The notes under the pieces: model-generated
What the model was told of the DNA's origin: nothing
What the model saw: only the letters and a program-made list of their open reading frames with translations
Database searches by the model: none
Program-made: the position numbers and the translations under genes
In this document: positions 27,959-35,899 of the stretch, one piece after another
Layout of the letters: each line of letters starts with the position of its first letter
How positions within the stretch are numbered: the first letter of the stretch is position 1
DNA from: Xanthobacteraceae bacterium
Lineage (GTDB): Bacteria; Pseudomonadota; Alphaproteobacteria; Rhizobiales; Xanthobacteraceae
Direction: 5' to 3'
NCBI GenBank assembly: GCA_022841625.1
Contig: JALHRD010000002.1
Coordinates: 124,001-188,000, forward strand
DNA: 64,000 nt

Positions 27959-28908
27959 CGCGATTCTTGCGTGTTGGCGCCGTCCTGACTTTGGCCGTTG
28001 TGCTGGTAGTAGGCGCAGTGATTTACATACAGCGGCCTTCCGGTGGTAACGCCCCGGCGAGCACCCCCGGCCATGGCAATCACGCGGGTGAGGGCAGCGT
28101 CGAGTTGAGTGATGCAAGCGTGGCCGCCGCAGGAATTGAACTTGAAAAGGCCGGTCCAGGCGTGCTGCGAGACAGCCTCCTTCTCAACGGCATCCTTCAG
28201 CCTAACCAAGAGGCGCTGGTGCAGGTGACACCGCGTTTTCCCGGTGTCGCCAGAGAAATCCTCAAACGCGTCGGCGACCGAGTCGAAATAGGCGATCTTC
28301 TGGCAAGAATCGAGAGCAACCAAAGTCTCACCACATATGACCTGAGAGCGCCCCTTTCCGGTACGATCATCGACAGGCAAGTGGCGCTCGGCGAGCATGT
28401 CGGCGAGCAGAAACCTGTCTTCACCATCGCCGACCTATCTACCGTCTGGGTCGACTTTTCAATTTACCGCCATGATCTCAAGCGGGTTCGCATCGGCGAC
28501 ACGGTGTTGATCGATGCGGAAGACGGCGGCTCCGTGATTGAGGCCAAGATCACCTACATGTCGCCAGTCGGAAACAGCGATACGCAGAGCGCGCTCGCCC
28601 GTACGGTTATCAGCAACAAAGATATGCGGCTGCGCCCGGGATTGTTTGTCACCGGGCGGCTTTTGCTCGCGGAAAAGCCGGTAGACATCGCCATCAAGTC
28701 GAACGCGCTTCAAACCTTGGAGAACCGAACGGTCGTATTTGTGCGGAACGGAATCAAATTCGAGACGCGCGACGTCGAGGTCGGCGGACGCGACACCGAG
28801 CATGCTGAGATCACATTTGGGCTCCTCGAAGGTGACATATACGCTGCCAAGAACAGCTTCATCATCAAGGCGGAACTCGCGAAAGGGACGGCTGCTCATG
28901 ATCACTGA
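27955..28908 (+). CDS. RND periplasmic adaptor (CzcB-like)
   Basis: The 317-residue membrane-fusion protein has an N-terminal membrane anchor (LTLAVVLVVGAVIYIQ). The lipoyl-type hairpin follows, with APLSGTIIDRQVALGEHVG, and then the barrel text ADLSTVWVDFSIYRHDL. It joins the inner pump to the outer channel. It is shorter than many CzcB proteins and lacks a large N-terminal metal-binding domain. The separate protein at 32487-32864 may supply such a domain. It overlaps the next gene by 11 bases. Confidence 0.9.
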   Translation: MTRFLRVGAVLTLAVVLVVGAVIYIQRPSGGNAPASTPGHGNHAGEGSVELSDASVAAAGIELEKAGPGVLRDSLLLNGILQPNQEALVQVTPRFPGVAREILKRVGDRVEIGDLLARIESNQSLTTYDLRAPLSGTIIDRQVALGEHVGEQKPVFTIADLSTVWVDFSIYRHDLKRVRIGDTVLIDAEDGGSVIEAKITYMSPVGNSDTQSALARTVISNKDMRLRPGLFVTGRLLLAEKPVDIAIKSNALQTLENRTVVFVRNGIKFETRDVEVGGRDTEHAEITFGLLEGDIYAAKNSFIIKAELAKGTAAHDH

Positions 28909-29260
28909 GCCCGACATGACGCTTGTGACAGCGCTGATCAAACCGCAGGTGGAAGGCCGAGTCATCCGTGCTTTGCACGACCTATCACCATTTCCCGGCT
29001 TCTCGCTCACGGAGGTGCGCGGGCAGGGGCGCGGCCGGGGCGCTGGCGGTGCCTACACCGCAACCGAATACGATTTCGCTTATCACGCGCACCTGAAGTT
29101 GCAGATGGTCTGCCCAACGGAAACGGCTCCTGCCATTTGCCGCATGATCGCCATTGCTGCCTGGACGGGTCAGAAAGGTGACGGAGTCATCTACACCACG
29201 CCAGCCACGTCCTTCGTCCGCATCCGCGAGATGGGCGTGCAGGCACACGAGGCCTCCTGA
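28898..29260 (+). CDS. PII-like signalling protein inside the metal RND operon
   Basis: The 120-residue protein has the PII fold pattern. It opens VTALIKPQVEGRVIRALHDL, continues LTEVRGQGRGRG with a T-loop-like stretch, and ends DGVIYTTPATSFVRIR. The classical GlnB T-loop tyrosine region is not evident; the loop reads GAGGAYTATEYDF. A PII subgroup linked to CusA/CzcA pumps (PII-NG) is known from comparative genomics. It overlaps both neighbours, so it is translated with the pump. A regulatory or metal-sensing role is inference. Confidence 0.85.
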   Translation: MITEPDMTLVTALIKPQVEGRVIRALHDLSPFPGFSLTEVRGQGRGRGAGGAYTATEYDFAYHAHLKLQMVCPTETAPAICRMIAIAAWTGQKGDGVIYTTPATSFVRIREMGVQAHEAS

Positions 29261-32200
29261 TGATCGACGCCATTCTTGCTTTCTCCATCCGCCAGCGCTG
29301 GCTGGTCATGATGGCTGTTTTCGGGTTGGCGATCTTGGGCGCTTGGAACTTCACGCGATTGCCTATCGATGCCGTTCCCGACATCACCAACGTGCAGGTT
29401 CAGATCAATTCGACGGCGGCGGGATATTCGCCGCTCGAAGTCGAGCAGCGGATCACCTTCCCGATCGAGACCGCAATGGGTGGCTTGCCGCATCTTGATT
29501 ACACGCGGTCGCTTTCGCGCTACGGGTTAAGTCAAGTTACCGTAGTGTTCAAGGACGGAACGGACATCTATTTCGCGCGCCAACTCGTCAACGAACGCAT
29601 TCAGGAGGTTAAGGATCAGCTCCCGAAGGGTATCCAGACCTCGATGGGGCCCATTTCGACGGGGCTCGGCGAAATTTACATGTTCGCAATTGAGGCCAAG
29701 ACCGACGCCCGCAATTCAAGAAACGAACCATACACCTCCACCGATCTGCGGACCATCCTGGACTGGATCATCAAGCCGCGGCTGCGTCAGGTCCCCGGTG
29801 TCGTCGAGGTCAATTCGATCGGGGGGTATGAGAAGCAGTTCCATGTGCTCCCTAATCCCACGCGCCTCATTGCGTACAAGCTCTCTTTCCGCGATGTGAT
29901 GACGGCGCTCGCCGCCAACAATGCGAACGTCGGCGCAGGCTATATCGAACGCAATGGTGAACAATACCTCGTCCGCACCCCCGGTCAGGTCGCGAATACC
30001 ACGGAAATCGAAGACATTGTGATTGGCACCCGGAGTGGCGTGCCCGTGCGGGTCCGCGATGTCGCTGAGGTGCGGGAGGGCCGCGAGCTGCGAACCGGGG
30101 CCGCCACGCTCAATGGCGAAGAAACTGTGCTTGGCACCGCCATGCTTCTGATTGGCGAGAACAGCCGGACTGTCTCGCAACGCGTTGCCGCCAAGCTTCA
30201 GGAGATCGCGCGTTCGCTCCCCGAGGGCGTCGTTGCGCGGACAGTTTACGATCGCACGCATCTTGTCGAGGCGACGATCGCGACTGTGGAGAAAAACCTC
30301 CTTGAGGGTGCCCTGCTCGTTATCGTGATCCTGTTTCTGTTCCTTGGCAATATCCGCGCTGCAGTCGCCACGGCCTGCATCATTCCACTGTCGATGCTGT
30401 TCACCATGACCGGCATGGTTCAATACAGGGTTAGCGCCAATCTGATGAGTCTGGGTGCGATCGACTTTGGCATCATCATCGATGGCGCCGTCATCATTGT
30501 TGAAAACTGCCTGGCCCTGCTGGCGGCCGAGCAACACCGGCGCGGGCGCCTCCTGACCGCCCCTGAACGGTTCGAAGCCATACTTGCAGGCGCGCGCGAG
30601 GTCGTCCGACCGGCCCTGTTCGGAATGGTGATCATTGCGGTTGTGTATCTCCCCATTCTCACGCTCACCGGTGTTGAGGGGAAGATGTTCACGCCAATGG
30701 CGATCACCGTGCTCATGGTGCTTGCCGCGGCAGCGCTCCTTTCAATTACATTCCTTCCGGCCGCCGTCGCGCTACTCGTTACCGGGCGTGTTTCCGAGCA
30801 CGACAATTGGCTCATGCGGGTATCCCGCCGCGCCTACGTCCCGCTTCTTGACGCCTCGATTCGGGCTCGAATCCCGATTGTCGCTGCGGCCGTTGTGCTT
30901 GTGTTGCTGACCGGTCTCGTCGCTTCGCGGATGGGAGCGGAATTCATTCCGAGCCTTGATGAGGGCGATGCCGCCATCCAGGCGTTACGCGTCCCCGGCA
31001 CCAGCCTGACGCAATCGGTAGAGATGCAGGTGGCGCTTGAGAAGCGGCTCTTGCAGATTCCCGAAGTCAAAGAAGTCTTTGCCAGGGTTGGCACGGCGGA
31101 AGTGGCGACTGACCCCATGCCGCCATCGATTTCCGATGGATACGTGATGCTCAGGCCGCGTGCCGAGTGGCCAAATCCCAAGAAGTCCAAGAGAGAACTT
31201 ACGACCGATATTGAAAAGGCCGCCGAGGAAGTTCCGGGCAGCAACTACGAGTTGTCGCAGCCGATTCAGCTGCGGTTCAACGAGTTGATCTCCGGGGTGC
31301 GCAGCGATGTCGGCGTAAAGATATTCGGCGACAATCTCGACACGCTCATGACCGTCGCCAGTCAGGTTCAGAATGTCCTGCAGACGATATCAGGCGCCGC
31401 CGACGTGCGGACCGAACAGGTCGCAGGGCTGCCCATGCTGACCGTGAAACTCAACCGTCCCGCGCTTGCCCGATACGGCATCAGCGTGGCCGACGTCCAG
31501 GAGACCGTCGAGATTGCCGTCGGCGGCAAAGAGGCCGGCCATGTTTTTGAAGGCGACCGGCGCTTCGAGATCGTCGTTCGGTTGCCCGAGAATCTTCGCG
31601 TTGACCTTGAGGCGATCAGGGCTATACCCATTCCCGTCCCGGATACCCAAGAGCAAGCACAGGCAGCAACCGTTCGCGCCGTATGGGCGAATTCACCGCT
31701 TGCGCGTGTTCGCTATGTTCCACTCTCAGCCGTCGCACAGATTGACATCGCCCCCGGACCGAACCAGATCAGCCGGGAAAACGGCACGCGCCGCATCATC
31801 GTCAGCGCCAACGTGCGCGGGCGCGACCTGGGCTCTTTTGTCGCCGAGGCGCAGCAGAAGATCAACGCTCAAGTCAAGCTGCCGACCGGCTACTGGATTG
31901 GTTGGGGTGGGCAATTCGAACAATTGGCGTCAGCCACTCAACGCCTCATGATCGTGGTGCCGCTCGCGCTCTTGCTGATCTTCATTCTGCTGTTCATGAG
32001 TCTTGGCTCGGCGCTCGATTCCCTGCTGGTATTTAGCGGAGTGCCGCTCGCGCTGACCGGTGGCATCGTAGCGCTGTTGCTGCGCGATATCCCACTCTCC
32101 ATCAGTGCTGGCATCGGGTTCATCACGCTGTCCGGTGTCGCCGTACTCAACGGCCTCATTATCATCGCCGCGATCCAGGGGCTGCGCGAGCAAGGTCGCC

Positions 32201-32490
32201 CCTTGATCGAGGCAGTGCGCGAAGGCGCGTTGTTGCGGCTGCGCGCCGTGCTGATGACATCGCTGGTCGCACCCCTCGGCTTCGTCCCGATGGCGATTGC
32301 GACCGGACCGGGCGCGGAAGTTCAGCGTCCGCTCGCCACCGTCGTCATCGGGGGAATTATCTCGTCGGCCATTCTCACGCTCTTCGTCTTGCCGGCGCTG
32401 TACGTCCTGCTCGGACGCGAATCCAAGGATACGGAAGCTTCCGAACCATCCGAACTTGCCCACACGCCAACCACCGGAGGACATCCATGA
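29260..32490 (+). CDS. heavy-metal RND efflux pump (CzcA-type, HME family)
   Basis: The 1076-residue inner membrane pump is the proton-driven core of a tripartite efflux system. The TM4 motif is AIDFGIIIDGAVIIVEN with D402, D408 and E415, which matches the CzcA signature for divalent metals (Co, Zn, Cd or Ni). The CusA-type monovalent motif is absent. Length and twelve-helix layout are typical. The start overlaps the PII-like stop (TGATG), and its own stop overlaps the next start (ATGA). The downstream Zn/Cd/Pb theme agrees with the nearby P-type ATPase. Confidence 0.95.
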   Translation: MIDAILAFSIRQRWLVMMAVFGLAILGAWNFTRLPIDAVPDITNVQVQINSTAAGYSPLEVEQRITFPIETAMGGLPHLDYTRSLSRYGLSQVTVVFKDGTDIYFARQLVNERIQEVKDQLPKGIQTSMGPISTGLGEIYMFAIEAKTDARNSRNEPYTSTDLRTILDWIIKPRLRQVPGVVEVNSIGGYEKQFHVLPNPTRLIAYKLSFRDVMTALAANNANVGAGYIERNGEQYLVRTPGQVANTTEIEDIVIGTRSGVPVRVRDVAEVREGRELRTGAATLNGEETVLGTAMLLIGENSRTVSQRVAAKLQEIARSLPEGVVARTVYDRTHLVEATIATVEKNLLEGALLVIVILFLFLGNIRAAVATACIIPLSMLFTMTGMVQYRVSANLMSLGAIDFGIIIDGAVIIVENCLALLAAEQHRRGRLLTAPERFEAILAGAREVVRPALFGMVIIAVVYLPILTLTGVEGKMFTPMAITVLMVLAAAALLSITFLPAAVALLVTGRVSEHDNWLMRVSRRAYVPLLDASIRARIPIVAAAVVLVLLTGLVASRMGAEFIPSLDEGDAAIQALRVPGTSLTQSVEMQVALEKRLLQIPEVKEVFARVGTAEVATDPMPPSISDGYVMLRPRAEWPNPKKSKRELTTDIEKAAEEVPGSNYELSQPIQLRFNELISGVRSDVGVKIFGDNLDTLMTVASQVQNVLQTISGAADVRTEQVAGLPMLTVKLNRPALARYGISVADVQETVEIAVGGKEAGHVFEGDRRFEIVVRLPENLRVDLEAIRAIPIPVPDTQEQAQAATVRAVWANSPLARVRYVPLSAVAQIDIAPGPNQISRENGTRRIIVSANVRGRDLGSFVAEAQQKINAQVKLPTGYWIGWGGQFEQLASATQRLMIVVPLALLLIFILLFMSLGSALDSLLVFSGVPLALTGGIVALLLRDIPLSISAGIGFITLSGVAVLNGLIIIAAIQGLREQGRPLIEAVREGALLRLRAVLMTSLVAPLGFVPMAIATGPGAEVQRPLATVVIGGIISSAILTLFVLPALYVLLGRESKDTEASEPSELAHTPTTGGHP

Positions 32491-32864
32491 AATACGCTCT
32501 TGCCCTTTTCGCCGCGCTCGCGTTCGCCGCCATGGCCTCTGCGGAACAAAAACATGCCCACGGGGACAAAGGACCCAACGGCGGTCCCATGGAAGACGTC
32601 GCTGGTGTACATGCCGAACTCCTCACGTCCGGCAACACGATCACGATTAATGTCTTCGACGAAGGCAATAAGCCTATCGCGACCAAGGGCTTCACCGCCG
32701 CGGCGCTCGTGGTGCGCGGATCGCAGCGTGAGACGGTTGCGCTGGCGCCAGAGGGGGTTAACGCCTTGAAGGGCACCGCTAAAGGCCCCGTTGCGGGTGC
32801 GGTGGTTACCGTGACGCTGAAGACAGCTGCCGGCAAATCCGGCCAGGCGCGGTACAAGCTGTAA
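32487..32864 (+). CDS. periplasmic small metal-binding-like protein of the RND operon
   Basis: The 125-residue protein has a signal peptide (cleavage near ASA-EQK). A histidine-bearing N-terminus HAHGDKGPNGGPMEDVAG precedes a beta-rich domain (VHAELLTSGNTITINVFDE). This domain resembles the N-terminal extension found on some CzcB-type adaptors. The adaptor of this operon lacks it, so the domain appears to have become a separate protein. It starts inside the pump stop codon (ATGA), implying strict co-translation. Confidence 0.7.
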   Translation: MKYALALFAALAFAAMASAEQKHAHGDKGPNGGPMEDVAGVHAELLTSGNTITINVFDEGNKPIATKGFTAAALVVRGSQRETVALAPEGVNALKGTAKGPVAGAVVTVTLKTAAGKSGQARYKL

Positions 32865-33437
32865 GTGGCCGTGTCGTCCCGAGCGGCAAGCGACCATTGG
32901 CACGTCTTGCCAGCTGTCATCGGCTCGATCAGGCGCGCCGCTCTCGCAGCCGCCTTTATTCTCAGCTCGCACGCGCCGGGATATGCTGAACAGGTCGCCA
33001 TGCTGCCACCCGAGCAAGCGTCCTTCGCGGCCGTCGTCTGGTTTGTTCAAGCAAAAGGCTGGCGGGCCGATCTCGGGCCGGTTTGTAAGGAATTCGGGGT
33101 GGCGCATCTCACGCCGGATTGCATTTTCAAGCAGATTTCGGTCGAGGTCGTGGGCGGGTCGGAGGTATCGCAAGGCTTTAATGTGCCCATGAGCGCGACC
33201 GAGTCCATCCCGTACGCGCTGTTGTTTCACCTTCATCCGCTTGTCGGGAAGTTCTTTATTGTGTCGCCAAGCGCGACCCTGCAAGCGGCTTTTGTCCGCT
33301 CGCAGGGCACTGGCTACAGCCGCCTCCCCAATGAAATCGCGCAATGGAGTTTCGAATCGGAGATTGCGTTCTGGTTGGCAAGCCTCGGAAAAATCCGGCA
33401 GCTTATGAGGAAGCAGCGCGTTCCCGATCTTCGATAA
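32865..33437 (+). CDS. predicted exported hypothetical protein
   Basis: The 190-residue frame begins with GTG directly after the previous stop. A hydrophobic segment (ALAAAFILSSHAPGYA) suggests export. The mature part is unfamiliar; it contains GPVCKEFGVAHLTPDCIF with two cysteines 11 residues apart. Bases 33079-33140, coding for that part, are repeated perfectly in inverted orientation at 34227-34288. The gene is the last of the operon. No family is recognised. Confidence 0.5.
   Translation: MAVSSRAASDHWHVLPAVIGSIRRAALAAAFILSSHAPGYAEQVAMLPPEQASFAAVVWFVQAKGWRADLGPVCKEFGVAHLTPDCIFKQISVEVVGGSEVSQGFNVPMSATESIPYALLFHLHPLVGKFFIVSPSATLQAAFVRSQGTGYSRLPNEIAQWSFESEIAFWLASLGKIRQLMRKQRVPDLR
33079..33140 (+). 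repeat. left copy of a perfect 62-bp inverted repeat
   Basis: It is identical over 62 bases to the reverse complement of 34227-34288, starting CGGTTTGTAAGGAATTCGGG. Matches stop abruptly at both ends. It lies within the hypothetical exported-protein gene. Confidence 0.9.
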
Positions 33438-33591
33438 CTTGGCATCAGAAGGCGATTCGCGAATGCACGTCGGACATGCGTATGGTGTCGCCGGCTCTGC
33501 GGCTAGCTAGCCGTCACCGGAAACGGCCTCCCTGTCCGCCGAGCAGGCCGAGCACGAGACGGAAAGAGCGGTCCTTGCAGCTATGAATCGA

Positions 33592-34143
33592 TCAGCCCAC
33601 TGGCGTTCCTGGGCACTCCGGCACTGAATTGGGAGTCGCGGCCTCCTCCTCACTTTCGGATACGACGCAGAAGGCCTGTTCACCCACTTTACGGTCGCCA
33701 TGCCAGAATTCGAAGACCCAGAGGCCCGGCACAATCTCCCAGTCATGATCGAAATGGAATTCCCGGTAGCCCGCAGCCCCGATGACTCTCGGGACCGCCA
33801 CTTCGCTGCGCAGATAGGTTGCGTGTCCGCCGGGTGCGCGCAAGCCGGGCGCGGGAAAGTTGATAGCGAGTCCCAGCTCAACGGTTGTCCCTGGAGATGA
33901 CCCAACGATCACATATCGAAGGCCAAACCGAATTCCTTTTCGCGCGGGCACCACCGTAGTGCTTTTTAGCAGCTTGATCGAATCTGCAGTATATGTGGAC
34001 GTTAGATCGCGCGGCCGCTCAGCATTACGAACGGTTCTGGCTGCGTAGATACCCTTTTCAACAATCACGACAGCGTCTACGTTCGAACTACGCGCCTCCT
34101 GTGGCGCAAGCATCAGCAGCGCGAGGATCATTCCTGTGCGCAT
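33592..34143 (-). CDS. DUF3859 domain-containing exported protein
   Basis: The 183-residue protein has a short signal peptide (MRTGMILALLMLAPQEA). A DUF3859-like domain ends with the hallmark HDWEIVPGLWVFEFWHGDRKVGEQ, from which at most 20 residues are quoted as WEIVPGLWVFEFWHGDRK. A GGAGG site precedes ATG 34143. The family has no known function. It is transcribed toward the RND operon and lies between the two arms of the 62-bp inverted repeat. Confidence 0.8.
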   Translation of the reverse strand: MRTGMILALLMLAPQEARSSNVDAVVIVEKGIYAARTVRNAERPRDLTSTYTADSIKLLKSTTVVPARKGIRFGLRYVIVGSSPGTTVELGLAINFPAPGLRAPGGHATYLRSEVAVPRVIGAAGYREFHFDHDWEIVPGLWVFEFWHGDRKVGEQAFCVVSESEEEAATPNSVPECPGTPVG

Positions 34144-34226
34144 GGTCGCCTCCCGAACTACGATCCACTATGCAATCTTAGACTATTCCATGCAGGGTTT
34201 GAACAGGCAGCACCCCCTCGGAACGG

Positions 34227-34288
34227 CGAAATCTGCTTGAAAATGCAATCCGGCGTGAGATGCGCCACCCCGAATTCCTTACAAACCG
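34227..34288 (-). repeat. right copy of a perfect 62-bp inverted repeat
   Basis: The reverse complement matches 33079-33140 exactly. Its outer end coincides with the first bases of the ThiF-like pseudogene, so it marks the breakpoint of a rearrangement. Confidence 0.9.
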
Positions 34289-34686
34289 CCGGACGGCTAC
34301 CGGGATTACCACCACCTTGTTACCATCGACGTCGCGAACATTTCCGGGCCGGCCACGATCATTGATCCGAATGTCACGGCCCGCACGTGGCAGGTCATCG
34401 AAAGTCACGATCCCGAGTCGGTCTTTCTCTATTCCGATACGGCTTCGAGCCGCGCCGGTATTACCAACATCAAGCGCAAGCTTGAGCTCCGCCGCATTGT
34501 GATCGCTGGCCTTGGCGGCACCGGCTCCTACGTGCTGGACCTGACGGCGATCGCTTCGGACAGCACAACGTGTTCCGTGCGCCAGGCGCTGCGTCGATCA
34601 CTGATCTCAAGGGGCGGCCGTTCAAGGTCGACCATTTCGGGCAGATATACGCGCGTATGCGGCGCGGGGTGATTACTCACACCTAG
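34280..34686 (+). pseudogene. ThiF-family adenylyltransferase fragment, truncated and frameshifted
   Basis: Translation from 34280 gives KPPDGYRDYHH, then DTASSRAGI and the nucleotide motif IVIAGLGGTGSYVLDL. This is the E1/ThiF adenylyltransferase hallmark. After about 34550 the homology jumps frame by +2, resuming as FGQHNVFRAPGA at 34555 and continuing through FGQIYARMRRGVITHT to TAG 34684-34686. Roughly fifteen residues that would carry the next strand (IDGD-type) are missing at the jump. The N-terminus and the rest of the C-terminal domain are absent. Intact relatives are large proteins of bacterial ubiquitin-like conjugation-type or unknown systems. Confidence 0.8.
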
Positions 34687-34848
34687 CGTCAGCGGACGGT
34701 GCATCACTATTCTTCGACGAAACCAGGTCGGCCGGCGGCTCCAGCACGTGCCAAGAGCCTATGGGAAAAGTTATGGATTTGGTCACGAGCGCGCTTACAA
34801 CGATGGAGGGACTGATAAGAGATCACACAAATTTTAGCCAGTGTTTGG

Positions 34849-34885
34849 GAAAAGAAGGGCGGCCGGATGTGCACTCCGGCCGCCC
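34849..34885 (-). terminator. strong hairpin terminator downstream of the AlpA-type gene
   Basis: The 11-bp perfect stem GGGCGGCCGGA/TCCGGCCGCCC with a 7-base loop is followed on the minus strand by a T-rich tract (CTTCTTTTC). Confidence 0.75.
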
Positions 34886-34907
34886 CGTTGCCCCTCAAAA
34901 GGAGCTG

Positions 34908-35099
34908 TCAGGCGCGTGGCCGCTCCTCTATCCACGTTTCCACTTCGTCTGCATACCAGGCGACACGACAAGCACCGAGTTGCTTCCGTTTCGGGAATTG
35001 CCCGGCCTTCTCAAGCCGCGCGTCATGCGCGAACGAGTAGGGGATGCCGTAGACAGATTTGAGCTCCTTTTTCGATACTAGCTTTCTCACGTTTGACAT
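34908..35099 (-). CDS. AlpA-type HTH regulator / excisionase-like protein
   Basis: The 63-residue protein has the AlpA/MlpA winged-HTH pattern: KLVSKKELKSVYGIPYS, then FPKRKQLGACRVAWYADEVE. Such proteins regulate or direct excision of P4-type elements carrying this integrase class. ATG 35099 is chosen; GGAG lies about 8 bases upstream within a palindrome. It is bounded by a strong terminator. Its position near the right end supports the island model. Confidence 0.85.
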   Translation of the reverse strand: MSNVRKLVSKKELKSVYGIPYSFAHDARLEKAGQFPKRKQLGACRVAWYADEVETWIEERPRA

Positions 35100-35104
35100 T
35101 GCAT

Positions 35105-35123
35105 CGCTCCAATGAATGGAGCG
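35105..35123 (-). promoter_or_regulatory. palindrome overlapping the alpA ribosome binding site
   Basis: The inverted repeat CGCTCCA/TGGAGCG has 7-base arms and a 5-base loop. It lies 6-24 bases upstream of the AlpA-type start, and one arm contains its GGAG. Binding of a repressor, or RNA folding, could control translation; this is inference. Confidence 0.45.
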
Positions 35124-35280
35124 TTGCAACGCTGCCGGTTGAGCCAACTAGCAGGCGATGAGAAACATAGAATCAAATTCCGAACGCTTCAACGCGAACA
35201 TAGATGAACATGGGCGTCGCATTGTTGTTGGCATCGGCGGCGCGCTGTTGTATGTTTCGGCGTCGTCTTTTTAGGTGCGA

Positions 35281-35500
35281 AGCGGGATCGAACCACCGCG
35301 CAAAAATTTCGTGCGGGTAGAATTGCGGGTAGTAGAAAAATTTTCCGAATCGCTTCCGGAGCCGGTTCAAAATCTTAGCCGGACGGTATGCTCCCGCCCC
35401 TGCACCATTTATCCGAGGTTCGATCCCTTTTCTTCCTCCGAATATATGGCGCTTTGTGAGTCCTTGCGTGGGCTCGTGTGGGTACGATTGCGGGGATAGT
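35281..35500. repeat. cluster of tRNA-Phe fragments and integrase arm-like repeats at the island right end
   Basis: At 35281-35298 the minus strand carries a 17-base copy of the tRNA-Phe T-arm (CGGTGGTTCGATCCCGC). At 35311-35332 lies a plus-strand tandem GGGTAG site like that at 20576-20596. At 35392-35407 is TCCCGCCCCTG plus CACCA, equal to the tRNA-Phe 3' end without two G residues. At 35476-35500 is a third, more diverged arm-like site. Together they look like remnants of one or more integration ends. Confidence 0.5.
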
Positions 35501-35899
35501 CCGATTTGCGCTGACCCGTCGTACCCGCAAGAAGTGGGCGGCGGCTCGGTTCCAGACTTTCAAACCTGATCGACTTTTCATATGCGCCGCTTGAGAACGC
35601 GCCGACGCATTGATCGATTGAGCCGGAAAAATCTAGCCTTCGGCGGTTCAAAGATGGGTTCAGCGCACAACCCCAAGGATACTCCTTCTGAACGGGAACA
35701 AGCAGGGGACCACGTCAGCGGCCAACAGTGCTGTCATAATACTGTTTCGTTTTGGACGTCGCGCTGTAATCGCCCGCCGCCATAAAGGTTAACAAGCGCC
35801 AGAGATTGAGCAAAACGCCATTAATACTGCTGATCGCGCAGTTTGTTCTTGCAGTGGACCGGCCTTTACGGATTATCTAGGCGACGTCGTCAGTCGCCC
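35501..35899. other. stretch without supported gene
   Basis: These bases, beyond the island end cluster, contain no frame with family features. Short open frames exist but lack ribosome binding sites. I see no terminator or clear promoter. Confidence 0.35.

Larger units (their letters stand above)
20448..35407. mobile_element. heavy-metal-resistance genomic island inserted at tRNA-Phe
   Basis: The segment begins at the tRNA-Phe 3' end with a tyrosine integrase. It carries MerR/P-type ATPase and RND metal efflux genes and has an AlpA-type regulator near its right side. A degenerate direct copy of the tRNA 3' end (TCCCGCCCCTG then CACCA, missing GG) lies at 35392-35407. Integrase arm-like repeats occur near both ends. 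The left boundary is firm. The right boundary is inference and could lie within 35.1-35.9 kb. A truncated ThiF gene and a tRNA half inside show that the element is composite and partly decayed. Confidence 0.65.

Noticed and set aside
35582-35785. A 67-residue frame beyond the island end
   Set aside because: No ribosome binding site, no hydrophobic or domain pattern, and no neighbour relation.
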